A stretch of 64,000 nt of DNA from Kutzneria viridogrisea (GTDB taxonomy: Bacteria > Actinomycetota > Actinomycetes > Mycobacteriales > Pseudonocardiaceae), in assembly GCA_014138725.1 (NCBI GenBank), contig JACJID010000004.1, positions 620,001-684,000 of the forward strand, written 5' to 3'. Position 1 is the stretch's first letter. The number at the start of each line of letters is the position of its first letter. This document shows, one piece after another, positions 52,596 to 60,708 of the stretch. Made by a program: the position numbers and the translations under genes. Under the pieces are notes generated by a model. That model did not search any database. It was given only the letters and a program-made list of their open reading frames with translations, and was not told the DNA's origin.

Positions 52596-53153
52596 TCACG
52601 GCGCGTCGCGGTGCCGCTCCAGGTCCTCGACCGTGTCCACATCGGAGGATTCGCCCGGCTCGGCGGCGACCCGCGCCAGCGCGAGCCCGCCGAGTACCGA
52701 GCGCAGCGGGCGACCGGCCGGGTCGGCGGGCAGCGCGGCGCGCAGGGACCCGGTCCGCCAGCAGCCGATGAGCCACTGGGGGTGCCCCTGCTCGTCGACC
52801 AGCACGGCGCCGTCCGCCTGCGGGGACACGGCGGCGCGCAGTCGCGCCACGGTGCCGGGGCGGATCCCGGCCAGGTCGGCGGCCAGCACCGCGACGAACT
52901 CGGCGTCACCGACCAGCGCCAGCCCGGCGGCCAACCCGGCCACCGGCCCGCCACCGGGCGGGTCCTCCCTTGCCCAGGTCACCGGCGTACCGGTGGGCGT
53001 GCGCGGGCCGACGACCACGATCGGGTCGGCACCGGGCACGGCGTGCAGCGCGCGGTCGAGCAGGGTCCGGCCGCCGACCAGCAGCCCCGGCTTGTGCACC
53101 CCGCCGAGACGACGGCCGCCACCACCGGCGAGCACCACGGCTGCGAAGGTCAT
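52596..53153 (-). CDS. Molybdenum-cofactor guanylyltransferase-like (MobA) protein
   Basis: A 185-residue nucleotidyltransferase fold protein with the N-terminal motif VVLAGGGGRRLGGVHKPGL and metal site AADLAG. This is the MobA pattern, adding GMP to molybdopterin; a similar sugar or cofactor nucleotidyltransferase cannot be excluded. The ATG overlaps the YjbR-like gene's stop (ATGA). The pair is inserted between the NlpC/P60 and MoxR genes relative to the mycobacterial order. Confidence 0.82.
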   Translation of the reverse strand: MTFAAVVLAGGGGRRLGGVHKPGLLVGGRTLLDRALHAVPGADPIVVVGPRTPTGTPVTWAREDPPGGGPVAGLAAGLALVGDAEFVAVLAADLAGIRPGTVARLRAAVSPQADGAVLVDEQGHPQWLIGCWRTGSLRAALPADPAGRPLRSVLGGLALARVAAEPGESSDVDTVEDLERHRDAP

Positions 53154-53536
53154 GTCGCTTCGAGGTACTTCCTGACCAGGGTCTTCGGCGCGCGGCACAG
53201 CCAGGCCTCGGTGATCAGCTCGGTCAGCTCGGCCTCGCCGATCCGTTCCAGCAGCACCAGTACGGCCGGGTAGCCCTCGAAGTGCGGGATGGTGAAGTAG
53301 ACCGCCGGGTCGTCGGCGATCAGCGCCTCCTTGACGCCGAGGTCGGCGACGCGGGCACCGAGGATCGGACCGTCCGGCGCGTCCTCACCGAGGGCCTTCA
53401 GGTCCGACTTGCGCAGCGGGCGTTCCCACACGACGCCCTTGTCGCGCACGCGCCAGTGCGCCTGACCGCGTGAGGTCGTCTCGCTCGTCTCGGGCAGCGC
53501 CGACACGATCCGGCGCACGTCCGCCCAGGTGGCCAC
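53150..53536 (-). CDS. MmcQ/YjbR-family protein
   Basis: A 128-residue protein of the MmcQ/YjbR (double-wing DNA-binding-like) family, with VVWERPLRKSDLKALG and the ending TEAWLCRAPKTLVRKYLEA typical of the group. No established function. The GTG start is directly downstream of the NlpC/P60 gene's 3' end on the opposite side of a nine-base gap, and its stop is coupled to the MobA-like gene. Confidence 0.82.
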   Translation of the reverse strand: MATWADVRRIVSALPETSETTSRGQAHWRVRDKGVVWERPLRKSDLKALGEDAPDGPILGARVADLGVKEALIADDPAVYFTIPHFEGYPAVLVLLERIGEAELTELITEAWLCRAPKTLVRKYLEAT

Positions 53537-53545
53537 GGCCGGAGC

Positions 53546-54883
53546 CTAGAGCATGCGGGTGGCGTACGGCATGATCTCGCCCCAGCGCACGGGCACGACC
53601 CGCACCACCCCGCCGGAGTACGGGGCCTCGATCATCTGACCGCCGCCCACGTACATGGTCACGTGGTGGATGTTGCTGGGGTTGCCGTAGAACAGCATGT
53701 CGCCCGGTGCCATCTGGGACAGCGGCACGTGCTGCCCGGCGTAGTACTGGTAGCCACTGTAGTGCGGCAGGTAGATGCCGACCCCGGCGAAGGCGTAGAC
53801 CATCAGGCCCGAGCAGTCGAACCCGATCCGGTTGTAGTCACCGAAGTAGTCGGCATCGCCGCCCCCGTCGGAGATGCCGCGACTGGGGCCGCTCGGCGTG
53901 CCACCGCCCCACGCGTAGGTGATGCCGAGCTGGGCCATCGCCCGCTGCACCACGATGTTCGCCCGGCTGCCGGACGGGGCGGCCACCGGCCTGGGCGCCG
54001 GGGCGCCACCACCGCCGCCCCCGCTCGGGCGTGCGGCGGCGGCCTGCGCGGCGGCCTGTGCCGCGGCCTCGTCCTCGCGGCGCTTCTGCTCCTGCCAGTC
54101 CTGGTAGCGCTGGCGCTGCGCCTGGAGGTCGCTGACCTTGTCCTGGGCGGCGGCGAGCTGGTTCTCCACCTCGGCCTTGGCCGACTGCAACTGCTTGGTC
54201 TGCTCGGCCTGGCTCTGCCGCGCGGCGACCGCGGCGGCCATCGCGGAGTCGACCCGCTTCTTGGCGATGGCCGCCTCGTCCTGCTTCTGCTTGGCCAGGT
54301 CCAGGGCCTTGCGGCTGGCCGACTCCTTGTTGGCCTTGTCCACGTTGGCGCGCTGCATGACGTCCATGGCGCGCAGCTGGGACCGGCTGATGTCGCTGAG
54401 CAGCTGGGCCCGGTCGATCAGGTCCTTCGGGTCGTTGGCGTCGATCAGCGCGGAGATCGAGCCGACCGCGGAGCCCTGCTGGAGACTGGCCGCCGCGAAC
54501 TCGTCGAGCTGGTGCCGGGCCAGGTCCACGGCGTCCCCGGCGGCGGTGGCCTCCACCTTGGCGGCGCTGGCGGCGTCCTGGGCCTTGCGCGCGGCCTCCT
54601 GGGCGGCCTGGAGGTCGACCAGCGCCTTGTTGACCTCTTCCATCTTCTGCTCGACCTGGCTCTGCAACTGGGTGAGCCGGGCGTCGGCGGCGGCGAGCTG
54701 GTTGGTCAGGTCCCCGACCTGCGCGGCCTTGTCCTTGACCTGGGACTGGCCCGCGCTGATGTCGGAGTCGGAGGGGTTGTTCGGCGGGGGCGGCACGGCC
54801 AGCCCCATGCCCACCGTGCTCAGCGCGAGTACCAGCGCCAGACCGCTCGCCACCAGCCCGCGAAGCACCGTTGCTCGGTTCAT
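53546..54883 (-). CDS. RipA-like NlpC/P60 peptidoglycan endopeptidase
   Basis: A 445-residue exported hydrolase that cuts peptide stems of peptidoglycan for daughter-cell separation. Order: signal peptide (residues 1-30), long Ala/Gln/Lys-rich coiled coil (about 45-285), Gly/Pro linker (290-310) and NlpC/P60 domain. The triad matches RipA: Cys in FDCSGLMVYAF, His in IHHVTMYVG and Glu in GQMIEAP (Cys383, His432 and Glu444 in RipA). Activity in RipA is controlled by the coiled coil; the same is likely here. ATG at 54883 follows AGGTGGTGGGAG. It occupies the ripA position next to moxR. Confidence 0.93.
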   Translation of the reverse strand: MNRATVLRGLVASGLALVLALSTVGMGLAVPPPPNNPSDSDISAGQSQVKDKAAQVGDLTNQLAAADARLTQLQSQVEQKMEEVNKALVDLQAAQEAARKAQDAASAAKVEATAAGDAVDLARHQLDEFAAASLQQGSAVGSISALIDANDPKDLIDRAQLLSDISRSQLRAMDVMQRANVDKANKESASRKALDLAKQKQDEAAIAKKRVDSAMAAAVAARQSQAEQTKQLQSAKAEVENQLAAAQDKVSDLQAQRQRYQDWQEQKRREDEAAAQAAAQAAAARPSGGGGGGAPAPRPVAAPSGSRANIVVQRAMAQLGITYAWGGGTPSGPSRGISDGGGDADYFGDYNRIGFDCSGLMVYAFAGVGIYLPHYSGYQYYAGQHVPLSQMAPGDMLFYGNPSNIHHVTMYVGGGQMIEAPYSGGVVRVVPVRWGEIMPYATRML

Positions 54884-55059
54884 CTCCCACCACCTCCGGA
54901 CCCGCGCGCGCTAGACCGTTCGGCCCAATCAGGCATAACCCGAACGGCGTCAACCGGGCGTGGTTCGACTGTGCCACTCCCGCCACGTTGCCGCCAGGCG
55001 TCACGGGAAAAACTCACCCACCGTCAACCACATGTGTCACAAATGCCACTCTGAGTAGC

Positions 55060-55124
55060 AGGAGTCCCGCCCAGCCACTGCGGCTGAGCGGGACTCGGGG
55101 TCCTGCGAGCGGGACTCGCGGGTC
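55060..55124. repeat. 21-bp repeat array, one forward and two reverse units
   Basis: One unit with GGAGTCCCGC faces two 21-base units with GCGGGACTCG. The last unit reaches the acyl-CoA ligase stop codon (GGGTCAG), as at the ketoacyl synthase gene. It ends the acyl-CoA ligase transcript. Confidence 0.7.
55062..55096 (-). terminator. Hairpin downstream of acyl-CoA ligase
   Basis: Arms GAGTCCCGCCCAGCC and GGCTGAGCGGGACTC, one mismatch, loop ACTGC. It is formed by opposing 21-bp repeat units, showing how the array works as a terminator. Confidence 0.7.
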
Positions 55125-56658
55125 AGTTGACCTGGCGGTCGCGGCCCTCCCAGTAGGTCTGGCGCAGCTTGTACTTCTGGATCTTGCCGGTGGCCGTGCG
55201 CGGGATCGCCGCGCGGAACTCCACGCTGGTCGGCGCCTTGTACCCGGCCAGCCGCGCCTTGCAGTGCGCGATCAGCTCGGCCTCCCCGGCCTGCGCGCCC
55301 TCGGCGAGCACGACCAGGGCCTTGATCGTCTCGCCCCACTTCTCGTGCGGCACGCCGATCACCGCGACCTCGGCCACCGCGGGGTGGCTGAACAGGCAGT
55401 CCTCCACCTCGATCGAGGACACGTTCTCCCCGCCGGTGATGATCACGTCCTTCTTCCGGTCGGAGATCACCAGGTGGCCCTCGGAGTCCAGCCAGCCGCC
55501 GTCCCCGGTGTGGAACCAGCCCTCGGCCAGCGCCTCACCGCTGGCCTCCGGATTGGTCCAGTACCCGTCCATGACCACGTTGGAGCGGGCCAGCACCTCC
55601 CCCGACTCCGCGATGCGCAGCCGCGCGCCCAGCGCCGGTCCGCCCGCCCGCGACAGCTTGCGGGCCCGCTCCTCGGCGGGCAGGTCCACGTCCTGCGGAC
55701 GGGTCCGGTTGAACGTCAGCAGCGGGGAGGTCTCGGTCAGGCCGTAGATCTGCTGGAACTCCCAGCCCAGCTCGTCCTGCATGCGGGCGATCGTCCTGGT
55801 CGGCGGCGGGGCGCCCGCGCACACGACCCGGACCCGGTCGCGGCCGGGGATCTCCCCGGTCCAGGACTGGGCGGCGTCCAGCACGGCGTTCCACACCGCG
55901 GGCGCCCCGCACATCAGCGTCACCCCGTGCTGCTCGACCCGGCGCAGGATCTCGGTGCCGTCCACCTTGCGCAGCACCACGTGCTTGACGCCCAGGCCCG
56001 CCAGCCCGAAGGGCATGCCCCAGCCGTTGCAGTGGAACATCGGCAGGGTGTGCATATAGACGTCGCGCTCCCAGGCCCTGGTGTGCATGGCGAAGGTGAC
56101 GGCGTTGATCCAGATGTTGCGGTGGGTCAGCTGCACGCCCTTGGGCCGCGCGGTGGTGCCCGAGGTGTAGTTGATGGTCGCCGTGGCGTCCTCGTCGGGC
56201 TCGCGCCAGGGCCTGGGCTCGGTGTCGAAGCGCAGCAGCGCCTCGCTGTCCGCGCCGAGCACGACCCGGTGCCGCGCGCCGATCCCGGCCAGGGCCTCGT
56301 CCAACTCCGGGTCGACCAGCAGCAGGGAGGCCCCGCTGTGCTCGACGATGTAGCGGACCTCCTCGGGCTTGAGCCGGAAGTTGACCGGCACGCAGACCCG
56401 CCCGCTGGCGGGCACGGCGTGCAGCAACTCCATCAGCCGGGCCGAGTTGTGGCTGACCACGGCCACCCGCTCGCCCTCGGCCAGGCCCAGTTCGTCCAGT
56501 CCGGCCTGCCAGGCGCGGACCCGGCGGCCGAACTCGCGGTAGGTGGTGGTCTGGACGGGCGCTGCCGGTTGCACCGGCTCGTCGACGACGGCGGTGCCGT
56601 CCGGGAAGACCGTCTCGGCACGGTCCAGGAAATCCGCAACGGTGAGGGGTACCCGCAT
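55123..56658 (-). CDS. Fatty acid/acyl-CoA ligase (AMP-dependent)
   Basis: A 511-residue acyl-CoA synthetase that activates a carboxylate with ATP and CoA. Motifs: INYTSGTTARPKGVQLTHRN (ATP loop), YGLTETSPLL, GWFHTGDGGWLDSEGHL, SDRKKDVIITGGENVSS and catalytic Lys in RTATGKIQKYKLR. Similar to medium/long-chain fadD-like ligases; specificity unknown. The sirtuin gene upstream on the same strand is 19 bases away. Sirtuins deacylate the catalytic Lys of such ligases in known bacteria, so the pairing may be functional (inference). Confidence 0.9.
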   Translation of the reverse strand: MRVPLTVADFLDRAETVFPDGTAVVDEPVQPAAPVQTTTYREFGRRVRAWQAGLDELGLAEGERVAVVSHNSARLMELLHAVPASGRVCVPVNFRLKPEEVRYIVEHSGASLLLVDPELDEALAGIGARHRVVLGADSEALLRFDTEPRPWREPDEDATATINYTSGTTARPKGVQLTHRNIWINAVTFAMHTRAWERDVYMHTLPMFHCNGWGMPFGLAGLGVKHVVLRKVDGTEILRRVEQHGVTLMCGAPAVWNAVLDAAQSWTGEIPGRDRVRVVCAGAPPPTRTIARMQDELGWEFQQIYGLTETSPLLTFNRTRPQDVDLPAEERARKLSRAGGPALGARLRIAESGEVLARSNVVMDGYWTNPEASGEALAEGWFHTGDGGWLDSEGHLVISDRKKDVIITGGENVSSIEVEDCLFSHPAVAEVAVIGVPHEKWGETIKALVVLAEGAQAGEAELIAHCKARLAGYKAPTSVEFRAAIPRTATGKIQKYKLRQTYWEGRDRQVN

Positions 56659-56677
56659 CCCCAGACCCTAGCCGCGT

Positions 56678-57478
56678 TCACCAGGTTGAGGGATCGCCCC
56701 AAGTGCTGAATCGTCCCAGTGGGCGTGTCGAGCGGGCCGCGACCAGTTCCGGCAGCGCCTCGCCAAGCGGCTCGCGGACCACCGCGTCGGCCACCTCGTC
56801 GTACGGGGTGGGCTCGGCGTTGCAGATGACCACGGCGGCGCCCGCCTTCGCCGCGAGCCCCACCAGCCCCGCGGCCGGTTCCACGCTCAGCGAGGACCCG
56901 GCCGCCAGCAGCAGGTCGCAGTCGATGGCCGCCTGCCTGGCCCTGCGCAGCACCACGGGGTCCAGCGCCTGTCCGAACGAGATGGTCGCCGCCTTGAGGA
57001 TGCCGCCGCAGACCAGGCACGGCGGATCGGGTTCACCCGCACGGACCCGTTCCAGCGCCTCGGCCATCGACCCGCGCGCGTCGCAGTCCATGCACTGCGT
57101 GCCGTACAGGGATCCGTGCAGTTCCACCACGAGCCCGGGATCCGAGCCCGCCCGCTGGTGCAGCCCGTCGATGTTCTGGGTCAGCAGCGCGCGCAACCGC
57201 TCGGACCGCTCCAACTCGACCAGCGCGCGGTGCGCCGCGTTGGGCTGGGCGGCCCACGCCGGGTTCTCCGCACGGTTGAGCCAGCTCCGCCTGCGCACGT
57301 CCGGATCGGACAGGTAGGCGCTGAGCGTGAACATCCGCTCGGCCTCCGGGTCCCTGGTCCACACCCCGTTGGGCCCCCGGAAGTCGGGGATGCCCGAGTC
57401 GGTGGAGACCCCGGCGCCGGTCAGCACGCACACCCGTCGCGCGGCACCGACAAGCTCCAGGGCCTGTTGGCTCGTCAT
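56678..57478 (-). CDS. Sir2-family NAD-dependent protein deacylase
   Basis: A 266-residue sirtuin: NAD-binding TGAGVSTDSGIPDFRG, TQNIDGLHQRAG, catalytic His in VELHGSLYGTQC, and a zinc site of two CxxC pairs (CMDC and CLVC). It removes acetyl or longer acyl groups from lysines using NAD. It is transcribed with the acyl-CoA ligase gene, a known sirtuin target type. ATG at 57478. Confidence 0.93.
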   Translation of the reverse strand: MTSQQALELVGAARRVCVLTGAGVSTDSGIPDFRGPNGVWTRDPEAERMFTLSAYLSDPDVRRRSWLNRAENPAWAAQPNAAHRALVELERSERLRALLTQNIDGLHQRAGSDPGLVVELHGSLYGTQCMDCDARGSMAEALERVRAGEPDPPCLVCGGILKAATISFGQALDPVVLRRARQAAIDCDLLLAAGSSLSVEPAAGLVGLAAKAGAAVVICNAEPTPYDEVADAVVREPLGEALPELVAARSTRPLGRFSTWGDPSTW

Positions 57479-57523
57479 CCCCCTTGGCTACGCCATCCGC
57501 GCCGCCGTGTCCAGTTCAGACCG

Positions 57524-57553
57524 CGACGCCGGCGGATCGCTCCGCCGGCGTCG
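57524..57553 (-). terminator. Hairpin downstream of small membrane protein gene
   Basis: Perfect arms CGACGCCGGCGGA and TCCGCCGGCGTCG with loop TCGC. It lies about 70 bases past the stop at 57622, before the sirtuin gene on the same strand. Confidence 0.68.
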
Positions 57554-57621
57554 TGGCCCCCTCCCCCTGCACACCTGGCCGACCGGCACCCCGACACCGG
57601 TGGCCAGGTGGTCGTGTGTGG

Positions 57622-57963
57622 TCAGACAGCTACCTCGTCACGGCCCGGGATCCGCTTGCGCACCGGGAAGATCTGCTCGATCGTGTGGTCCCTCGTCCAC
57701 TCGACCGGCTCGGCGGGGCGCTGCTCCTCGCTCGCGGCGAGCCTGCTGTGCTCGCGCACCTCCTGCCAGCCCGACAGCGCGGCGAGCACGGCGCCGCTGA
57801 TCACCGCGGCGAGCGCGACGGCCACCACCCCGTCCACGTGGAGCTGGGTCAGCAGTACCACGATGGCCCACAGCTGCACTGCGGAGAACAGCGCGGTCCA
57901 CACGACCCTGGCGAAGACCCGGCCGTAGGACTTCGACGCCGGGCGGAAGTTCTGGCTGCTCAT
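57622..57963 (-). CDS. Small membrane protein
   Basis: A 113-residue protein with two hydrophobic helices (VVWTALFSAVQLWAIVVLLT and VVAVALAAVISGAVLAAL) and a charged C-terminal tail (REHSRLAASEEQRPAEPVEW ... FPVRKRIPG). Not recognised. ATG at 57963 is preceded by GGAGGGG. It stands alone between hairpins. Confidence 0.7.
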   Translation of the reverse strand: MSSQNFRPASKSYGRVFARVVWTALFSAVQLWAIVVLLTQLHVDGVVAVALAAVISGAVLAALSGWQEVREHSRLAASEEQRPAEPVEWTRDHTIEQIFPVRKRIPGRDEVAV

Positions 57964-58060
57964 CTTCGGTCCCCTCCTCGTACCGCCTTGTGTTGGCGGT
58001 ACTGAAGTTGTATCCCCGACGCGGTTGTGCTACTGCGTCAGGTGACACACCTCGGGGAAC

Positions 58061-58729
58061 TCAGCGCCCCATGGCGCGCAGATCAGCCAATCGGTGGATG
58101 ACGATCCACCTGCGCCCGGTCGTGATCAGGCCCTTCGCGCGCAGCGAACGCAGCACCCTGGCCATGGACTCCCGCGAGGTGGACGCGGTCTCCGCCAACT
58201 TCTGTTGTGTGGCAGGGGTGTCGATGCGGACGCCGTCGGCCACCTGCTGTCCCCAGCGCTCGGCAAGGTCCAGCAGCAGCGCGACGACCCGTTGGGTGGA
58301 AGTGCCGCCGCTGTACTCGGCGCGCTGCTGGTCGGTGTCGCGCAGGCGGCGCACCACCACCTGGAGCAGTGACCAGGCGATGCGCGGGTAGGCGTCGCAC
58401 AGGCTCGGCAGCCGCGCGTCCGGGATGAGCAGCACGTCCACGGTGTCCACGGCCTGGAGGGTGGCGGAGCGGGGCCGGCCGTCGATGGCGGAGAGCTCAC
58501 CGAGGATCTCGCCGGGACCGCACACCGCGAGCACCACCTCGCGGCCGTGCGCGGACCCCGCCATGACCCGGATCTGCCCGTGCAGCACCACGTAGAACTG
58601 CTTGGAGTCCTCACCCTGGCCCGTGATCATCGCGTTGGGCGCGAACTGCCGTCTGGTCGCGGCGGCCCGCACCGCCGCCTGCTCGGTAGGCGACAGTCGT
58701 GCCCAGAACGTGCTCGATGCGGCGCTCAG
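58061..58729 (-). CDS. Crp/Fnr-family transcriptional regulator
   Basis: A regulator of about 222 residues with a cyclic-nucleotide-binding fold (GQGEDSKQFYVVLHGQIRVM ... GPGEILGELSAIDGRPRSATL) and a C-terminal helix-turn-helix (TPATQQKLAETASTSRESMA). The phosphate-binding cassette region GELSAIDGRPRSATLQA retains the conserved Gly-Glu and Arg-Ser-Ala of cAMP binders. The start is uncertain: GGGGAGGAG lies six bases before a CTG at 58729 that fits the family N-terminus; the next in-frame GTG is far upstream and overlaps the divergent gene. It is divergent from a nucleotidyl-cyclase-like protein. Confidence 0.85.
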   Translation of the reverse strand: MSAASSTFWARLSPTEQAAVRAAATRRQFAPNAMITGQGEDSKQFYVVLHGQIRVMAGSAHGREVVLAVCGPGEILGELSAIDGRPRSATLQAVDTVDVLLIPDARLPSLCDAYPRIAWSLLQVVVRRLRDTDQQRAEYSGGTSTQRVVALLLDLAERWGQQVADGVRIDTPATQQKLAETASTSRESMARVLRSLRAKGLITTGRRWIVIHRLADLRAMGR

Positions 58730-58816
58730 CTCGATCTCCTCCCCGAAGTTGACCGATGCCGGCCGCAGTCGACAATACGGAGCGGCGCAAGGACGAATCC
58801 ACGGAAGTGGTGAAGA

Positions 58817-59851
58817 ATGGGGCACGATCACGCGGCGCACCGGGGCATCCTGGTGGTGGACGTGGAGGGGTTCAGCGGTCCGGATCGCAGCGAGGACCAC
58901 CGGAAAGTGGTACGGGACCGGTTGCGGGCCATCCTGCGCGAGTCGCTGTCCGAGATCGGTGTGGACCTGGATCGGTGCTTCGTCAACGACACCGGGGACG
59001 GCACGCTGGTGCTGCTGGGCCCCGAGGTGCCCGAGCAGTCGCTGGTGCACCCGCTGCCCACGGCGATGGAGGCCAGGCTGCGCCTGCACAACAGCAGGCA
59101 CGCCGACGGGGCCCGGATCCGGTTGCGGGTGGCGCTGCACCACGGGCAGGTGCACTTCGACGGGGCCGGGGCCACCAGCGCCGCCGTGATCCACGCGTTC
59201 CGGCTGTTGGACTGCGCGCCGCTCAAGCAGGGGCTGCGCCAGGCCAGCGGCCCCCTGGCACTGGTCACCTCCGAGCAGTTCTACGCCGAGGTGGTGCTCG
59301 GTGTGCCCGCCGCCGCGCCGGAGAACTACCTGCGCGTGTCGGTGTCGGAGAAGGAGACCACCGGCACGGCGTGGATGTTCGTGCCCGGTGGGCTGCCCAG
59401 TGGGGCGCTCACGCCCTCGCTGCCGGTGTGGCTGGGCGAGGACGTGCCCGTGCCCGGTGGTGAGCGCCTCGCCGGGCAGCTGGTGCTCGCGATCCGCCAG
59501 TCCCCCGCCCTGCTCGACGCCGCGCGCGAGCACTGGTCCCCCGGTGGGCGGATCGCCGTTGCCGACGCCGTGCACGCCCTCACCGACGCGCTGCTGCTCG
59601 TCCCCGCGATGGGCGAGGACGCCAGCCGCCGTGTGGTCCTCGCGGAACTGCCCGTGCAGATCCGCACCTCGATCGCCCGCAGCCCCGTGCCGCGCCGTGA
59701 CGTGCTGGAGATCGTCCGCACCTGCCTGAACCGCAACGGCGGCCTGGGCGCCCTGCTGGCCGCGGTCGCCCGCACCGAGGGCGACACCCTGGACCTGGCC
59801 GACCTGCACGTGGCCGTGGTGCGCGTGCTCGGGGCGCTGGTCGGCGACTGA
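58817..59851 (+). CDS. Nucleotidyl-cyclase-like protein with effector-associated (EAD2-like) domain
   Basis: A 344-residue two-domain protein. Residues 1-185 resemble a class III nucleotidyl cyclase catalytic domain: GILVVDVEGFSGPDR has the first metal Asp, VNDTGDGTLVLLG the second (GDG), and RIRLRVALHHGQVHFDG follows the usual fold. The strand AAVIHAFRLLD aligns with the cyclase VNLAARL, keeping Arg but replacing the catalytic Asn, so activity is doubtful. Residues about 255-344 match effector-associated domain 2 (DALLLVPAMGED, LPVQIRTSIARSPVPRRDV, RTCLNRNGGLGALL), an adaptor of predicted NTP-dependent conflict systems. It faces a Crp/Fnr gene. Confidence 0.78.
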   Translation: MGHDHAAHRGILVVDVEGFSGPDRSEDHRKVVRDRLRAILRESLSEIGVDLDRCFVNDTGDGTLVLLGPEVPEQSLVHPLPTAMEARLRLHNSRHADGARIRLRVALHHGQVHFDGAGATSAAVIHAFRLLDCAPLKQGLRQASGPLALVTSEQFYAEVVLGVPAAAPENYLRVSVSEKETTGTAWMFVPGGLPSGALTPSLPVWLGEDVPVPGGERLAGQLVLAIRQSPALLDAAREHWSPGGRIAVADAVHALTDALLLVPAMGEDASRRVVLAELPVQIRTSIARSPVPRRDVLEIVRTCLNRNGGLGALLAAVARTEGDTLDLADLHVAVVRVLGALVGD

Positions 59852-59869
59852 CCGGCTCCGCCGACGTGT

Positions 59870-59918
59870 CATGAAGGTGCCGTTCGGGACGTTGGGTGTC
59901 GCGAACGGCACCTTCATG
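59870..59918. terminator. CATGAAGGTGCC palindrome, copy D
   Basis: Perfect 16-base arms ATGAAGGTGCCGTTCG (59871-59886) and CGAACGGCACCTTCAT (59902-59917), extended by GAC/GTC around a GTTGGGT loop. It ends the cyclase-like gene and contains the stop codon of the facing hydrolase (59914-59916). The inner C-to-G change relative to other copies is compensated on the other arm. Confidence 0.8.
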
Positions 59919-60708
59919 GTGTCTCGGCGCGCAGGAACCGCACCACCTCGCGGTAGAACTGGCGCTTGACGTTCACGCTGTGGCCGGTCCTCGGGTACAG
60001 GACGAGGCGGCCACGGGGCAGGAGCCGAGCGGTCTCGGCGAACATGTCGGGGGTCCAGAAGTAGTCGCGGGCACCGGCGATGACCAGCGTGGGGGTCGTG
60101 ACGGTGGGCAGGCGGTCGTGGACGTCGAACGCGTCCTCAGCGAGCAGCATGCGGATGAGGTCGGTGGCGTCACGGGGCTTGGTGAGCGAGCCGACGGCCC
60201 ACATGGCCGCGGTGAGCAGTGGGCGCAGCACGGGGTTGCGGGTGATGCCGGGGGCGAGCAGGTGGTAGCCGGGCCGGTTGGCGCGCAGGCGGTGTGCCCA
60301 GCCCAGTTGGGCCCGCTTGGCGACGGGTCCGAGCCGGTAGGCGGCGCTGGCGACGACGGCGCGGTCGATGACCTCGGGGTGGTCGGCCAGCAGTTGCAGC
60401 ACAAGGGATCCGCCGCTGGAGTGGCCGAGCACGTGCACGGGACGCCCGAACCGCTCGCGGATGGCGGTGGCGTAGTCGGTGGCGGCGTCGGCCATGGCGT
60501 AGCCCTCGGGTACCCCGGGTCGGCGGTTGACCAGGTGCACGGCGAACCCGGCGTCAGCGAAGGGCTTGAGGGTGCTGATGGCGATGCGGCGGGCGAGTCC
60601 GGTGGGGTTGCGGTGTTCGACCGCGGTGCCGGGCACGTACACCAGCGGGGTACCGGAGCCAACGGTCAGGCAGGGCAGGCCGCCGGGCAACGAGTCCTCG
60701 CGGATCAT
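59914..60708 (-). CDS. Alpha/beta hydrolase
   Basis: A 264-residue hydrolase: oxyanion region PLVYVPGTA, nucleophile GHSSGGS, Asp in IAGARDYFW and His in TGHSVNV. Substrate unknown. The ATG overlaps the permease stop as ATGA, so both come from one transcript that starts at or before the WD40 gene. Its stop codon lies inside a repeat palindrome. Confidence 0.87.
   Translation of the reverse strand: MIREDSLPGGLPCLTVGSGTPLVYVPGTAVEHRNPTGLARRIAISTLKPFADAGFAVHLVNRRPGVPEGYAMADAATDYATAIRERFGRPVHVLGHSSGGSLVLQLLADHPEVIDRAVVASAAYRLGPVAKRAQLGWAHRLRANRPGYHLLAPGITRNPVLRPLLTAAMWAVGSLTKPRDATDLIRMLLAEDAFDVHDRLPTVTTPTLVIAGARDYFWTPDMFAETARLLPRGRLVLYPRTGHSVNVKRQFYREVVRFLRAETP

Noticed and set aside
54884-55056. 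ydaO-type (cyclic di-AMP) riboswitch before the NlpC/P60 gene
   Set aside because: Such riboswitches often precede actinobacterial cell-wall hydrolase genes, but the conserved core bases are not recognisable in this leader.
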